From the NCBI RefSeq assembly GCF_010731735.1, contig NZ_AP022588.1:4278001-4342000 (forward strand): a stretch of 64,000 bases of DNA, read 5' to 3'. This document shows positions 43,219 through 54,034 of this stretch, piece by piece (within the stretch, counting starts at the first letter, position 1; every line of letters begins with the position of its first letter). The stretch is from Mycolicibacterium sediminis. Lineage in GTDB: Bacteria; Actinomycetota; Actinomycetes; Mycobacteriales; Mycobacteriaceae. The translations under genes were made by a program, and so were the position numbers. Under the pieces are notes generated by a model, which ran no database searches, was not told the DNA's origin, and was given only the letters and a program-made list of their open reading frames with translations.

Positions 43219-43920
43219 ATGTGGCAGACTCCGTCCGTGGGCAAGCGACAGGACGCGCGCGAGCGCACCGAGCGCCAGATCGTCGAGGTGGGCCGCGCCC
43301 ATCTCGTGACCCACGGTGCGGCAGGCCTGTCCCTGCGGGCCATCGCGCGCGACCTCGGCCTCGTGTCGTCGGCGGTCTACCGCTACGTCGCCAGCCGTGA
43401 CGACCTACTGACCCTGCTGCTGATCGACGCGTACACCGACCTCGCGGACGCGGTCGACGAGGCCGGCGACGGCGCCCCCGACTGGCGCGCGCGGTTGACC
43501 GCCGAGGCTCGCGCCGCCCGCGCCTGGGCCGTCGCCGATCCCGCCCGGTGGGCACTGCTGTACGGCAGCCCGGTCCCCGGATACCACGCGCCGTCGGAGC
43601 GGACGGTCGGTCCGGGCACCCGGGTGGTCGGGTCGCTGTTCGCGACCATCGCCGAAGGCATTGCGGCCGGCGACATCTCACCGTCCGCCATCGATCTTCC
43701 CGCATCGACGGCGACGGACTTCGACGGCATTCGCACGGAATTCGGCTTCTCGGGCGACGACGCCGCGGTGATGAAGTGTCTGACGCTGTGGGGCGGCCTG
43801 GTCGGTGCCATCAGCCTGGAGGTGTTCGGCCAATACGGCGCGGACACGTTCGGCGATGCCGGCCGGGTGTTCGACGGTCAAGTCGGGCTCCTGATCGACC
43901 TCCTGACCGCGACCGGCTGA
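43219..43920 (+). CDS. TetR-family regulator (Rv1816 homolog)
   Basis: A 233-residue regulator; Rv1816 is 234. The helix-turn-helix (LSLRAIARDLGLVSSAVYRYVASRDDLL, residues about 37-64) and the segment WALLYGSPVPGYHAPSERT with FGQYGAD near the end match Rv1816 closely in character. ATG 43219 aligns with the annotated Rv1816 start; GTG 43237 is an alternative. It is divergent from the F420-dependent protein, and both flanking operator-like palindromes suggest autoregulation. Ligand unknown; Rv1816-type domains are helical with a hydrophobic cavity. Confidence 0.87.
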   Translation: MWQTPSVGKRQDARERTERQIVEVGRAHLVTHGAAGLSLRAIARDLGLVSSAVYRYVASRDDLLTLLLIDAYTDLADAVDEAGDGAPDWRARLTAEARAARAWAVADPARWALLYGSPVPGYHAPSERTVGPGTRVVGSLFATIAEGIAAGDISPSAIDLPASTATDFDGIRTEFGFSGDDAAVMKCLTLWGGLVGAISLEVFGQYGADTFGDAGRVFDGQVGLLIDLLTATG

Positions 43921-43930
43921 CGACACCGAA

Positions 43931-43946
43931 CTAGAACACGTTCTAG
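43931..43946. promoter_or_regulatory. KstR-type operator
   Basis: CTAGAAC-AC-GTTCTAG is a perfect 7+2+7 inverted repeat containing TNNAACNNGTTNNA, the published consensus for KstR, the TetR repressor of mycobacterial cholesterol catabolism. It ends 31 bp before GTG 43978. TATCCT (43967-43972) is 5 nt before that GTG, so the operator covers the expected -35 region of a leaderless promoter. Confidence 0.75.
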
Positions 43947-43977
43947 CCAGCGGAACGGCTGGGCGATATCCTCGGCA

Positions 43978-44475
43978 GTGATGCTCGATCAGACACCTGT
44001 CCAGATTGCGTGGGTGACCCATGACCTGGACGTCACCGAGGGCGCACTCAGCGCCATGCTCGGTGCTCGCTCGTGGGTGCGGATGAACGACGTGCACTTC
44101 GCGCCCGAGGCGTGCAGCTACCTCGGCGCGCCCGCCGACTTCACCGCGCACGTGTCGTTCTCCTACGCGGGAGACACCCAGCTCGAGGTCATCCAGCCGG
44201 TCGCCGGGCGCGGGGTCTACTCCGACTTCCTCGCCGCATCCGGCCCGGGCCTGCACCACGTCTGCCTCGCCGCACCGGATGCCGAGGCGTTCGAGGCGAT
44301 GGTGGTCGGCGCCGAACGCGACGGCATCGACGTCATCGGCCGCGGCACCATGCCCGGCGGCATGCGGTTCGCCTACGTCGCGGCCGCCGACGCCGGCGTC
44401 CCGTGCATCGAACTGGCCTACATCCCACCCGACGTCCAGAAGTTCTTCGACCACGTGAAGCAGGAGCAGTTGTGA
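43978..44475 (+). CDS. VOC (glyoxalase-fold) family protein
   Basis: A 165-residue vicinal oxygen chelate protein of the methylmalonyl-CoA-epimerase-like branch: QIAWVTHDLDVTEGALSAML, YAGDTQLEVIQPVAG, GPGLHHVCLAAPDAEAFEAM. Expected metal ligands are a His in the first strand (VTHD), a Glu (QLEV), the His pair LHHV and a Glu near the end (CIELAY). The GTG at 43978 is the leaderless start after TATCCT; ATG 43981 is next to it. It is coupled by a 4-bp overlap to the flavoprotein gene and lies under a KstR-type operator, so a role in steroid breakdown is likely. Confidence 0.82.
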   Translation: MMLDQTPVQIAWVTHDLDVTEGALSAMLGARSWVRMNDVHFAPEACSYLGAPADFTAHVSFSYAGDTQLEVIQPVAGRGVYSDFLAASGPGLHHVCLAAPDAEAFEAMVVGAERDGIDVIGRGTMPGGMRFAYVAAADAGVPCIELAYIPPDVQKFFDHVKQEQL

Positions 44476-45983
44476 GCACTGACATCCCGACGACCATCGA
44501 CGTCGACGCGGTCGAGGACTGGTCCGAGGACCGGCCCGACGTCATCGTCATCGGCTTCGGCATCTCCGGCGGCTGCGCGGCCGTCAGCGCGGCCGCGGCG
44601 GGCGCGAACGTCCTCGTGCTGGAACGCGCCGCCGCCGCGGGCGGCACGTCGTCGATGGCGGGTGGGCACTTCTATCTCGGTGGTGGCACCGCCGTCCAGC
44701 GGGCGACCGGGCACGACGACACCGCCGACGCGATGTACGACTACCTCGTCGCGGTCGCCCAGGATCCCGACCACGAGAAGATCCGCCTGTACTGCGACCA
44801 GAGCGTCGAGCACTTCGACTGGCTGGAGGGGCTCGGGTTCCAGTTCGAGCGCACGTACTGGAAGGGCAAGGTCGTCGTCCCGCCCGGCACCGAGGGACTG
44901 TCCTACACCGGCAACGAGAAGGTGTGGCCGTTCTCCGAACAGGCCGCTCCGGCACCGCGCGGACACTCCGTGCCGGTGCCTGGCGAACTCGGCGGTGCCG
45001 ACATGGTCATCCAGCTACTGGTCGCGCGCGCCGCCGAACTGGGCGTCGAGACCCGGTACGAGACAGGCGTCACCCACCTGATCACCGACGACACCGGCGC
45101 AGTGGTGGGCGTGCGCTGGAAGAGGTTCGGCGAGACGGGGTCGATCCGCGCCGGGTCCGTCGTCATCGCGGCGGGCGGCTTCGCGATGAACCCGGACATG
45201 GTGGCCGAGCACACGCCCGCCCTGGGTCAGAAGCGGAAGACCAAGCACCACGGCGAGGTCGAGCCCTACATCCTGGGCAACCCGCACGACGACGGCCTCG
45301 GCATCCGGCTGGGCGTCTCGGCCGGTGGCGAGGCGAAGAACCTCGACGGGTTGTTCATCACCGCCGCGGCGTACCCGCCGGAGGTCCTGCTGACCGGGGT
45401 GATCGTCAACAACCGGGGCAACCGCTTCGTCGCCGAGGACTCCTATCATTCGCGGACGTCGGCGTTCGTCCTCGAGCAGCCCGACCAGCAGGCGTACCTC
45501 GTCGTCGACGAGGCCCACATGCAGATGCCCGACATGCCGCTGATCAAGTTCATCGACGGCTGGGAGACCATCGCCGAGATGGAGACGGCGCTCGGCCTGC
45601 CCGAGGGCAGCCTCGCCGAGACGCTCGACAGGTACAACGCCCATGCCGCCGCCGGCGAGGACCCCGACTTCCACAAGCAGCCGGATTACGTTGCGGCACA
45701 GGACACCGGACCGTGGGCTGCCTTCGACCTTTCGCTGGGGGTGGCCATGTACTCCGGCTTCACGATGGGCGGGTTGACGGTCTCCGTCGACGGCGAGGTG
45801 AAGCGCAGCGACGGCAGTGTGGTGCCCGGCCTGTACGCCGCGGGCGCCTGCGCGGCGAACATCGCACAGGACGGCAAGGGGTACGCGAGCGGCACCCAGC
45901 TCGGCGAGGGCTCGTTCTTCGGCCGCCGCGCGGGAGCGCACGCCGCCACTCGCGCACGGGCGGACGCCACCCCCGCGCAGTAG
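44472..45983 (+). CDS. FAD flavoprotein, 3-ketosteroid dehydrogenase/fumarate reductase-like (Rv1817 homolog)
   Basis: A 503-residue flavoprotein. The FAD site is VIVIGFGISGGCAAVSAAAAG (first 20 residues of it at about positions 20-39), followed by LVLERAAAAGGTSSMAGG, VVIAAGGFAMNPDM, and the C-terminal FAD contact YAAGACAANIAQDGKGYASG and LGEGSFFGRRAG. This layout matches the KstD/fumarate reductase superfamily and M. tuberculosis Rv1817. GTG 44472 overlaps the VOC stop by 4 bp. The shared KstR-type operator suggests the pair oxidises or desaturates a steroid ring or breakdown product; whether it is a true delta-1-dehydrogenase is not shown. Confidence 0.85.
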   Translation: MSTDIPTTIDVDAVEDWSEDRPDVIVIGFGISGGCAAVSAAAAGANVLVLERAAAAGGTSSMAGGHFYLGGGTAVQRATGHDDTADAMYDYLVAVAQDPDHEKIRLYCDQSVEHFDWLEGLGFQFERTYWKGKVVVPPGTEGLSYTGNEKVWPFSEQAAPAPRGHSVPVPGELGGADMVIQLLVARAAELGVETRYETGVTHLITDDTGAVVGVRWKRFGETGSIRAGSVVIAAGGFAMNPDMVAEHTPALGQKRKTKHHGEVEPYILGNPHDDGLGIRLGVSAGGEAKNLDGLFITAAAYPPEVLLTGVIVNNRGNRFVAEDSYHSRTSAFVLEQPDQQAYLVVDEAHMQMPDMPLIKFIDGWETIAEMETALGLPEGSLAETLDRYNAHAAAGEDPDFHKQPDYVAAQDTGPWAAFDLSLGVAMYSGFTMGGLTVSVDGEVKRSDGSVVPGLYAAGACAANIAQDGKGYASGTQLGEGSFFGRRAGAHAATRARADATPAQ

Positions 45984-46014
45984 GTTTCCTGCTCCCGCGG
46001 GCTGGCTTCTCCGC

Positions 46015-46072
46015 CGAGCAGACGCAAACGTGCACGACACGCCGGGTCGGACTGCACACTTACGTCTGCTCG
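46015..46072. terminator. First of two tandem long-arm hairpins (bidirectional terminator)
   Basis: CGAGCAGACG (46015-46024) and CGTCTGCTCG (46063-46072) are perfect 10-bp arms. It lies 32 bp after the flavoprotein stop, between convergent genes. Its right end, CGTCTGCTCGCCGGGGTCG, recurs exactly 75 bp later in the second hairpin. Confidence 0.55.
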
Positions 46073-46090
46073 CCGGGGTCGAGTCTCTGC

Positions 46091-46147
46091 CGAGCAGACG
46101 TCAGCTCCCCTCGATTGTCTCGAAACAGGGGAGTTCACGTCTGCTCG
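46091..46147. terminator. Second tandem hairpin, about 20-bp stem
   Basis: CGAGCAGACGT (46091-46101) pairs with ACGTCTGCTCG (46137-46147), and inside it CTCCCCT (46105-46111) pairs with AGGGGAG (46127-46133); only one mismatch and one G-U separate the two helices. The right arm overlaps the stop codon and last codons of the minus-strand ABC gene. With the first hairpin it separates convergent transcription units. Confidence 0.65.
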
Positions 46148-48063
46148 CCGGGGTCGGTGACCGGCGAGAGGGAGGTGAGGTTCCAGGCGCCGTCGCCGAG
46201 CAGCTCGAGCCGGCGGCGGTGGTGGCGCTCGACGGCCGGGCGGTGACCGACGCTGACGACGACGCAGTCGGGCAGCCGACGGCGCAACGTCTCATACAGC
46301 TCGAACTCCTGGCCCTCGTCGAGTGCCGAGGTCGCCTCGTCGAGGAAGACCGCGCGCGGCGCGGCGAGCAGGACGCGGGCGAAGGCGATTCGCTGTTGTT
46401 CGCCGGGGGAGAGGACGAACGACCACTCGGCGCGGTCGTCGAGCCGGCCGGCGAGGTGGCCGAGCGTCACGGCGCGTAGCGCGTCGCGAATCGCGTCGTC
46501 TCCGTACGCATCTCGCGCGGCCGGGTAGCAGACGACGTCGCGAAGCTCGCCCAGCGGGGCGTACGGCAGCTGCGACAGGAACATGGAGCCTGCGGAATCC
46601 GGACCGTCCCCGGGAAGCCGGACCGTGCCCGTCGCGTGCGGCCACAGCTGGGCGATGCTGCGCAACAGCGTCGTCTTGCCCGTCCCCGACCGGCCCGTGA
46701 TCACCAGCGAATCCCCGCGCGGCAGAACGAGTTCGAGGTCGTCGGCCAGCCGCATACCCGTCGGCGACGTCACCGTGACGTCGGCCAACTCCACGCCGTC
46801 GTCGCTCGCCTCCACCGTCAGTCGCGGCAGCGCTCTGGCCGCCTCGTTGGCGGTGACCAGTCCGTCCAGCCGGATGATGGCTGCCCGGTAGCCGGCGAAC
46901 GCGTCGTACACCGCCCGGAAGAAGCTGAGCGAACTCGCCACCGACGCAAAGGCACTCGACGACTGGGTGACGTCGCCGAGGCTCAGTTCACCCGCGAACA
47001 ACCGCGGCGCCTGCACGATCAGCGGCAGCGGGTCGATGAGCTGGCTGACCGAGCGGTTCCAGCCGAGGAACGCCACGCCGCGGACCACCAGTCGACGGTA
47101 GTTCGCGATGACGCGCGCGAACCGCTCCGCCAGCGTGACGCGCTCGACCCGCTCGCCGCGGTAGAACCCGATGGACTCCGCGGCGTCGCGCACCCGCACC
47201 AGCGCGTACCGGAACGCGGCGTTGGTCGACTCGTTGCGGAAGCTGAGCCCGATGATCGGCCGGCCGATCCAGATCGCGACCACCGTGGTGACTGCGACGT
47301 ACAGCAGCGCCATCCAGAACAGCGCCTTCGGGACGGTGATGCCCAGGATCGTCCACGGCCCGGCGAGGTTCCACAGGATCGGCGTGAACGAGACGACCGA
47401 GACCACGGCGTAGACCGAACCGAACAGCAGCGTCTGCGCTGTCCCGACGGTCGGGGTGTTGGTCTCCGGGCCCGTGCCGGTCGTGAACACGTCGACGTCC
47501 TGCTGGATGCGCTGGTCCGGGTTGTCGATCGGCGCGTCGAGGAAGCGGCCGCGGTAGTACGCCCCGCCGTCGAGCCAGTCGCCCGTCAGCCGCCGGGTCA
47601 ACCACACCCGCCACCGGACGATGAACATCTGCATCAGGTAGACGTCCCCGACGGTGCGGACGATGTCTGCGGTGACCAACACCAGGAAGATCGCGATCGA
47701 CCGCCAGAAGCCGCGCACGCCCGATGCCCGGACGGCGTCGTCGCCGGCCCCGCCGCCCTCGAACGCCACCTGCAGGGCGGTGAACTGGTCGTTGGCGTAG
47801 TAGCTGAACAGCACGTCCATCCGGACCGACACCAGCACCGACAGCAGCAGCACGCCGAGGAGCGCCCACACCGGAATGCTCTGCCGCCCAACGAAGTACG
47901 CCCCGGTGGTCCGCCAGAACTGCCGGCCCCACGTGGTGAACCGCGCGACGAGCGCGAGCACGGTCGTCGTCGCGACCGCGCTGATCAACCAGGCCTTCGC
48001 GACCCACCGCAGCGAGCCGAGGACCTCGCTACCCCAGTCCAGCGACGGGGTGAACATCTCCAT
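46135..48063 (-). CDS. bacA: BacA/SbmA-type ABC transporter (Rv1819c homolog), copy 1
   Basis: A 642-residue membrane-ATPase fusion. The N-terminal SbmA/BacA-like domain has six helices and the family run NPDQRIQQDVDVF and GRPIIGLSFRNES; the ATPase has Walker A TGRSGTGKTT (about residue 445), signature LSPGEQQRIAFARVLL and Walker B AVFLDEATSALDE. M. tuberculosis Rv1819c imports vitamin B12 and lets in bleomycin and antimicrobial peptides. TAGCTT lies 6 nt before ATG 48063 (leaderless), inside a CCGGGA-AGCTAC-TCCCGG repeat. A paralog lies directly upstream, where M. tuberculosis has only one gene. Confidence 0.9.
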   Translation of the reverse strand: MEMFTPSLDWGSEVLGSLRWVAKAWLISAVATTTVLALVARFTTWGRQFWRTTGAYFVGRQSIPVWALLGVLLLSVLVSVRMDVLFSYYANDQFTALQVAFEGGGAGDDAVRASGVRGFWRSIAIFLVLVTADIVRTVGDVYLMQMFIVRWRVWLTRRLTGDWLDGGAYYRGRFLDAPIDNPDQRIQQDVDVFTTGTGPETNTPTVGTAQTLLFGSVYAVVSVVSFTPILWNLAGPWTILGITVPKALFWMALLYVAVTTVVAIWIGRPIIGLSFRNESTNAAFRYALVRVRDAAESIGFYRGERVERVTLAERFARVIANYRRLVVRGVAFLGWNRSVSQLIDPLPLIVQAPRLFAGELSLGDVTQSSSAFASVASSLSFFRAVYDAFAGYRAAIIRLDGLVTANEAARALPRLTVEASDDGVELADVTVTSPTGMRLADDLELVLPRGDSLVITGRSGTGKTTLLRSIAQLWPHATGTVRLPGDGPDSAGSMFLSQLPYAPLGELRDVVCYPAARDAYGDDAIRDALRAVTLGHLAGRLDDRAEWSFVLSPGEQQRIAFARVLLAAPRAVFLDEATSALDEGQEFELYETLRRRLPDCVVVSVGHRPAVERHHRRRLELLGDGAWNLTSLSPVTDPGEQT

Positions 48064-48064
48064 G

Positions 48065-48082
48065 CCGGGAAGCTACTCCCGG
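48065..48082. promoter_or_regulatory. Inverted repeat over the copy-1 bacA -10 box
   Basis: CCGGGA-AGCTAC-TCCCGG, 6-bp arms and 6-nt spacer, lies between the two bacA-type genes. On the minus strand the spacer holds TAGCTT, 6 nt before ATG 48063. It may be an operator or a short hairpin after copy 2. Confidence 0.35.
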
Positions 48083-48089
48083 CCAGGCG

Positions 48090-50015
48090 TCACGACGTGG
48101 TCGTCGTGGATTCCTGCCCGACGTCCTCGAGCGACCACTCGCCGCCACCGAGGAGACGCAACCGGCGCCCGTGATGCTGCTCCACGGTGCTGCGGTGGCT
48201 GACGCTGACCAGGATGATGTTGGGCAGCTCGCTGCGCACCAGGCGGTACAGCGTCATCTCGAGCCCCTCGTCGAGCGCCGAGGTGGACTCGTCGAGGAAG
48301 ACGGCCTTGGGCTTGGTCAGCAGGATGCGCGCGAACGCGATGCGCTGCTGCTCACCCGGAGACAGCACCTTGGCCCAGTCCAGCACCTCGTCGAGCCGCT
48401 CGATCAGATGGGGCAGGGCCACCTTGTTCAGCACGTCGTGGATCTGCTCGTCGGTGAGGGTGCCCTCCTCGCAGGGGTAGGACACCACCGCGCGCAGGTC
48501 TCCCAGCGGGACGTAGGGCAGCTGCGAGAGGAACATCGTCGCGTTGGTCTCGCACGGGCACTTCATCGTGCCGGTGGCGAACGGCCACAGCCGCCCGACG
48601 CTGCGCAGCAGGGTCGTCTTGCCGCTGCCCGACGCGCCGGTGATCACCAGTGACTCACCGGGATCGAGGTGCAGGCTCAGCGGGTTGATCAGCTGCCTGC
48701 CGTCCGGCGTGCGGACCTCGACGTTCTTCAGCTGGACCGTGCCCTCGACACAGCTCTCCAGCTCGATCTCCGGCAGTTCGCGGGCCTCCTCGTTGGCGAT
48801 GACCAGGCCGTGCAGGCGGATGATGACCGCCTGGTACCCGGCGAACTGGTCGTACACGTTGCGGAAGAAGGACAGTCCGTCCTGGATGCTGCCGAAGGCC
48901 GACGCCGTCTGGCTGAGGTCGCCGAGCTTGATCTCCCCGTTGAAGAAGCGGTGGAACTGCACCAGGTAGGGCAGCAGCACGATGGCCTGGTCCATCGACA
49001 GGTTCCAGCCGTAGAACCCGATCATCCGGTTGATGTAGCGCTTGTAGTTGCCCACCACCAGCGAGAAGCGTTGCCGCAGAGCGGACCGTTCGGCCGTCTC
49101 GCCGCGGTAGAAGGCCACCGCCTCGGCGGCGTCCCGGAGGCGAACCAGGGCGTAGCGGAAGGCGGCGTTGAACTTCTCGTTGTTGAACGACAGCCAGATG
49201 ATCGGCCGACCGATCCAGAACGCGATGACCGTCGCGAAGAGGACGTACCCGATCAGCAACCAGAACATGGCGCGGGGCACGTTGACCCCGACGAAGGGGA
49301 GCGTCAGCGACCCGGACAGGTTCCAGAGAATCGCGGTGAACGAAACCATCGATGCGACGGCCTGCACGGCACCGAACAGGAGGGTCGCCGACGAGGTGTT
49401 GTTGGGCGTGTTGGGCAGTGAACCGACGCCTGCGGTGAAGCTGTCGATGTCGGCCTGGATGCGCTGATCGGGGTTGTCGATGGTGTCGTCTATGAAGCGG
49501 CCGCGGTAGTAGGCCCTGCCGTCGAGCCAGTCGCCGGTCAGCCGGTCGGTGAGCCAGGCGCGCCACGCGAGCATGAAGCGCTGCGTGATGAACAGGTCGA
49601 GCATGATCCGAGCGATGTGCAGGATGGCCAGCACGACGAAGACGGAGATCGAGAACCAGAACCCGTCGCCGCCGGACTGCCGGACGGCGTCGTCGCCGCC
49701 AGCGAGGCCGGACGCGACCACCTGGAAGCTGGTCGACATGTCGCTGCCCTGGTAGCTGAACAGCACCGACAGCCGCACGCCCGCGATCACCGACAGCATC
49801 AGGCCGGCGAGCCACAGCCAGATCCGCACGCTGTCAGGGCCGGTGAAGAAGGCGCCGGTGATGCGCCAGAACTGCCTACCCCAGTTGGTGAAGCGGCCGA
49901 TCAGAAAGAGGACGACGAGCGTCGCGACCGACGCCATGGCCCAACCCTTGACGATCCACACCAGCGAGGTCCAGATTTCGGTACGCCAGTCGAGCGTCGC
50001 GGTGAACATGTCCAC
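48090..50015 (-). CDS. BacA/SbmA-type ABC transporter (Rv1819c homolog), copy 2
   Basis: A 641-residue paralog of the downstream gene, similar along the whole length: NPDQRIQADIDSF, GRPIIWLSFNNEKFNAAFRY, Walker A TGASGSGKTT, signature LSPGEQQRIAFARILL, Walker B AVFLDESTSALDE. GTG 50015 is preferred over ATG 50036 because TACCTT is 6 nt before it and the resulting N-terminus (MDMFTATLDW) aligns with that of copy 1 (MEMFTPSLDW). All catalytic motifs are intact in both copies, so either a heterodimer or two transporters with separate substrates is possible. It is 26 bp upstream of copy 1. Confidence 0.9.
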   Translation of the reverse strand: MDMFTATLDWRTEIWTSLVWIVKGWAMASVATLVVLFLIGRFTNWGRQFWRITGAFFTGPDSVRIWLWLAGLMLSVIAGVRLSVLFSYQGSDMSTSFQVVASGLAGGDDAVRQSGGDGFWFSISVFVVLAILHIARIMLDLFITQRFMLAWRAWLTDRLTGDWLDGRAYYRGRFIDDTIDNPDQRIQADIDSFTAGVGSLPNTPNNTSSATLLFGAVQAVASMVSFTAILWNLSGSLTLPFVGVNVPRAMFWLLIGYVLFATVIAFWIGRPIIWLSFNNEKFNAAFRYALVRLRDAAEAVAFYRGETAERSALRQRFSLVVGNYKRYINRMIGFYGWNLSMDQAIVLLPYLVQFHRFFNGEIKLGDLSQTASAFGSIQDGLSFFRNVYDQFAGYQAVIIRLHGLVIANEEARELPEIELESCVEGTVQLKNVEVRTPDGRQLINPLSLHLDPGESLVITGASGSGKTTLLRSVGRLWPFATGTMKCPCETNATMFLSQLPYVPLGDLRAVVSYPCEEGTLTDEQIHDVLNKVALPHLIERLDEVLDWAKVLSPGEQQRIAFARILLTKPKAVFLDESTSALDEGLEMTLYRLVRSELPNIILVSVSHRSTVEQHHGRRLRLLGGGEWSLEDVGQESTTTTS

Positions 50016-50133
50016 CCCGGCAAGGTACTCCGACATCGCACCGACAGCCGCGCGGAGGGTTGAACCGCATTCGCTGATGGGCGCGGTCGACGGATCCCGG
50101 TGGACGCGTCGACCACCCGGGGTCCAAGCTGAC

Positions 50134-50994
50134 GTGGTGCAGGTGCGGATCCACGACTCGGCGGCCGAGTTCCGGGCGCTCGCCGAACCGCTCTACCGGC
50201 GGTACCCCATCGGGCACACCGTCGAGCTGACCGGGCTCACCGCAAACGAACTGCCCGCCGACGCCGTCCTCGTCACGGTGACCGACGGGGGAGTCCTCGT
50301 CGGGGCGGCCGTCCAGACCCCGCCCTACCCGCTGGTGTGCGGCGGCCTCCCGCGCGCCGCGGTCGAGCCCGCCGTGACGGCCCTGGCCGGCGTCGTCCCG
50401 GACCTGCGCTCGGTGCGCGGTCCGCGGGAGGTGGCCGCGGCCTTCGCCGCGGAGTGGGAGCGTCGCACCGGCGCCGCCGTCGGGACCGTCACCGAGGAGC
50501 GTCTGCACGTCCTCGGCGACCTGGCCGCCCCGGCCGCCGTCGCGGGCAGCGCCCGAGCGCACGCCGACTCGGACACCGACCTGCTCGGCGACTGGTCCGG
50601 CCGGTTCTTCGTCGAGACCTTCGGCGTGACCCCGCAGCCCATCGCCCATCGCGCCTTCGTGACGAACTATCTGCGGTCGGGTGCGCGCTTCGTGGTGTGG
50701 TGCCGTGACGACGCCACCCCGGTCAGCATGGCGATGGTGCGCCGCCCGGTCTCCGGCGTCGCACGGATCGGCCCGGTGTACACCCCCGACGCCGAGCGCG
50801 GACACGGCTACGGCTCCGCGGTCACCGCCGCGGCCGCCGCCACCGCCCTGGAGTTCGGCGCGGCGGACGTGGTGCTGTTCACCGACCTCGCCAACCCCGT
50901 GTCGAACAAGATCTACCGCGCCATCGGCTTCCGTCCCGTGTCGGACTGGCTGGTCGCCGACTTCGCGCCGAGGGTCGGATCGACCGACCGCTGA
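50134..50994 (+). CDS. GNAT-family N-acetyltransferase
   Basis: A 286-residue two-domain GNAT protein. The C-terminal half holds the acetyl-CoA loop (PDAERGHGYGSAVTAAAAA, the R-x-x-G-x-G/A motif) and beta-5 with VLFTDLANPVSNKIYRAIGF. The N-terminal half has a degenerate GNAT-like fold. GTG 50134 or GTG 50137 is the start. It occupies the position of Rv1820 (ilvG) relative to secA2 in M. tuberculosis. Substrate unknown. Confidence 0.85.
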   Translation: MVQVRIHDSAAEFRALAEPLYRRYPIGHTVELTGLTANELPADAVLVTVTDGGVLVGAAVQTPPYPLVCGGLPRAAVEPAVTALAGVVPDLRSVRGPREVAAAFAAEWERRTGAAVGTVTEERLHVLGDLAAPAAVAGSARAHADSDTDLLGDWSGRFFVETFGVTPQPIAHRAFVTNYLRSGARFVVWCRDDATPVSMAMVRRPVSGVARIGPVYTPDAERGHGYGSAVTAAAAATALEFGAADVVLFTDLANPVSNKIYRAIGFRPVSDWLVADFAPRVGSTDR

Positions 50995-51012
50995 GCCGCG
51001 TACCTTGAACAC

Positions 51013-53349
<2,337 letters not shown>

Positions 53350-53353
53350 GTTC

Positions 53354-54034
53354 ATGGCCATGGTGGCCTCGGCGGGCGGGACTGGAGCGACCGGGGAGTC
53401 TCACCCCGACGGCGGTCCGCGCACGCCCGGGCCCGGCGATCCGGCCCGGGGCGACCGGATCCTGACGATCCCCAACGGGCTCAGCGTGCTCCGGCTGATC
53501 CTGGTCCCGGTCTTCCTCTATCTCCTACTGATGTCGAAGGACTACGGCCCCGCGGTCGCCGTGCTGATGTTCAGCGGCTTCTCCGACTGGGCCGACGGCA
53601 AGATCGCCCGGCTGTTCGACAATCAGTCCTCTCGGCTCGGCGCGCTCCTCGACCCGGCCGTCGATCGCATCTACATGATCACCGTGCCGGTGGCGCTGGC
53701 CCTCGCCGGCATGGTGCCGTGGTGGTTCGTGCTGGTGCTGATCGGGCGCGACCTCGTCCTCGGCGGGACGCTGCCCGTGCTGCGCGGGCGGGGCCTGACG
53801 GCGCTGCCGGTGACCTACATCGGCAAGGCGGCCACGTTCGCCCTGATGTCGGGGTTCCCACTGATCCTGCTCGGGCAGTGGGACGCGATGTGGAGTCGCG
53901 TGATCCTGGCCATCGGATGGGCCTTCGCGATCTGGGGCATGGCCATGTACCTGTGGTCGGGCGTGCTGTACCTGATCCAGGTCGGCATGGTGGTGCGCGT
54001 GCTGCCCCGAGTCTCGGCCACCCCGAGGGGGTGA
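53354..54034 (+). CDS. pgsA2: CDP-alcohol phosphatidyltransferase PgsA2 (Rv1822)
   Basis: A 226-residue membrane enzyme with the CDP-alcohol phosphatidyltransferase signature DWADGKIARLF...RLGALLDPAVD (residues about 76-103), giving the four catalytic/metal Asp residues, and about five helices. It is expected to make phosphatidylglycerol phosphate or a related lipid such as cardiolipin; the exact product of mycobacterial PgsA2 is not settled. ATG 53354 lies 4 bp after the secA2 stop, and the gene is coupled by a 4-bp overlap to the following DUF881 gene. The N-terminal ~35 residues are polar and low in complexity. Confidence 0.93.
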   Translation: MAMVASAGGTGATGESHPDGGPRTPGPGDPARGDRILTIPNGLSVLRLILVPVFLYLLLMSKDYGPAVAVLMFSGFSDWADGKIARLFDNQSSRLGALLDPAVDRIYMITVPVALALAGMVPWWFVLVLIGRDLVLGGTLPVLRGRGLTALPVTYIGKAATFALMSGFPLILLGQWDAMWSRVILAIGWAFAIWGMAMYLWSGVLYLIQVGMVVRVLPRVSATPRG

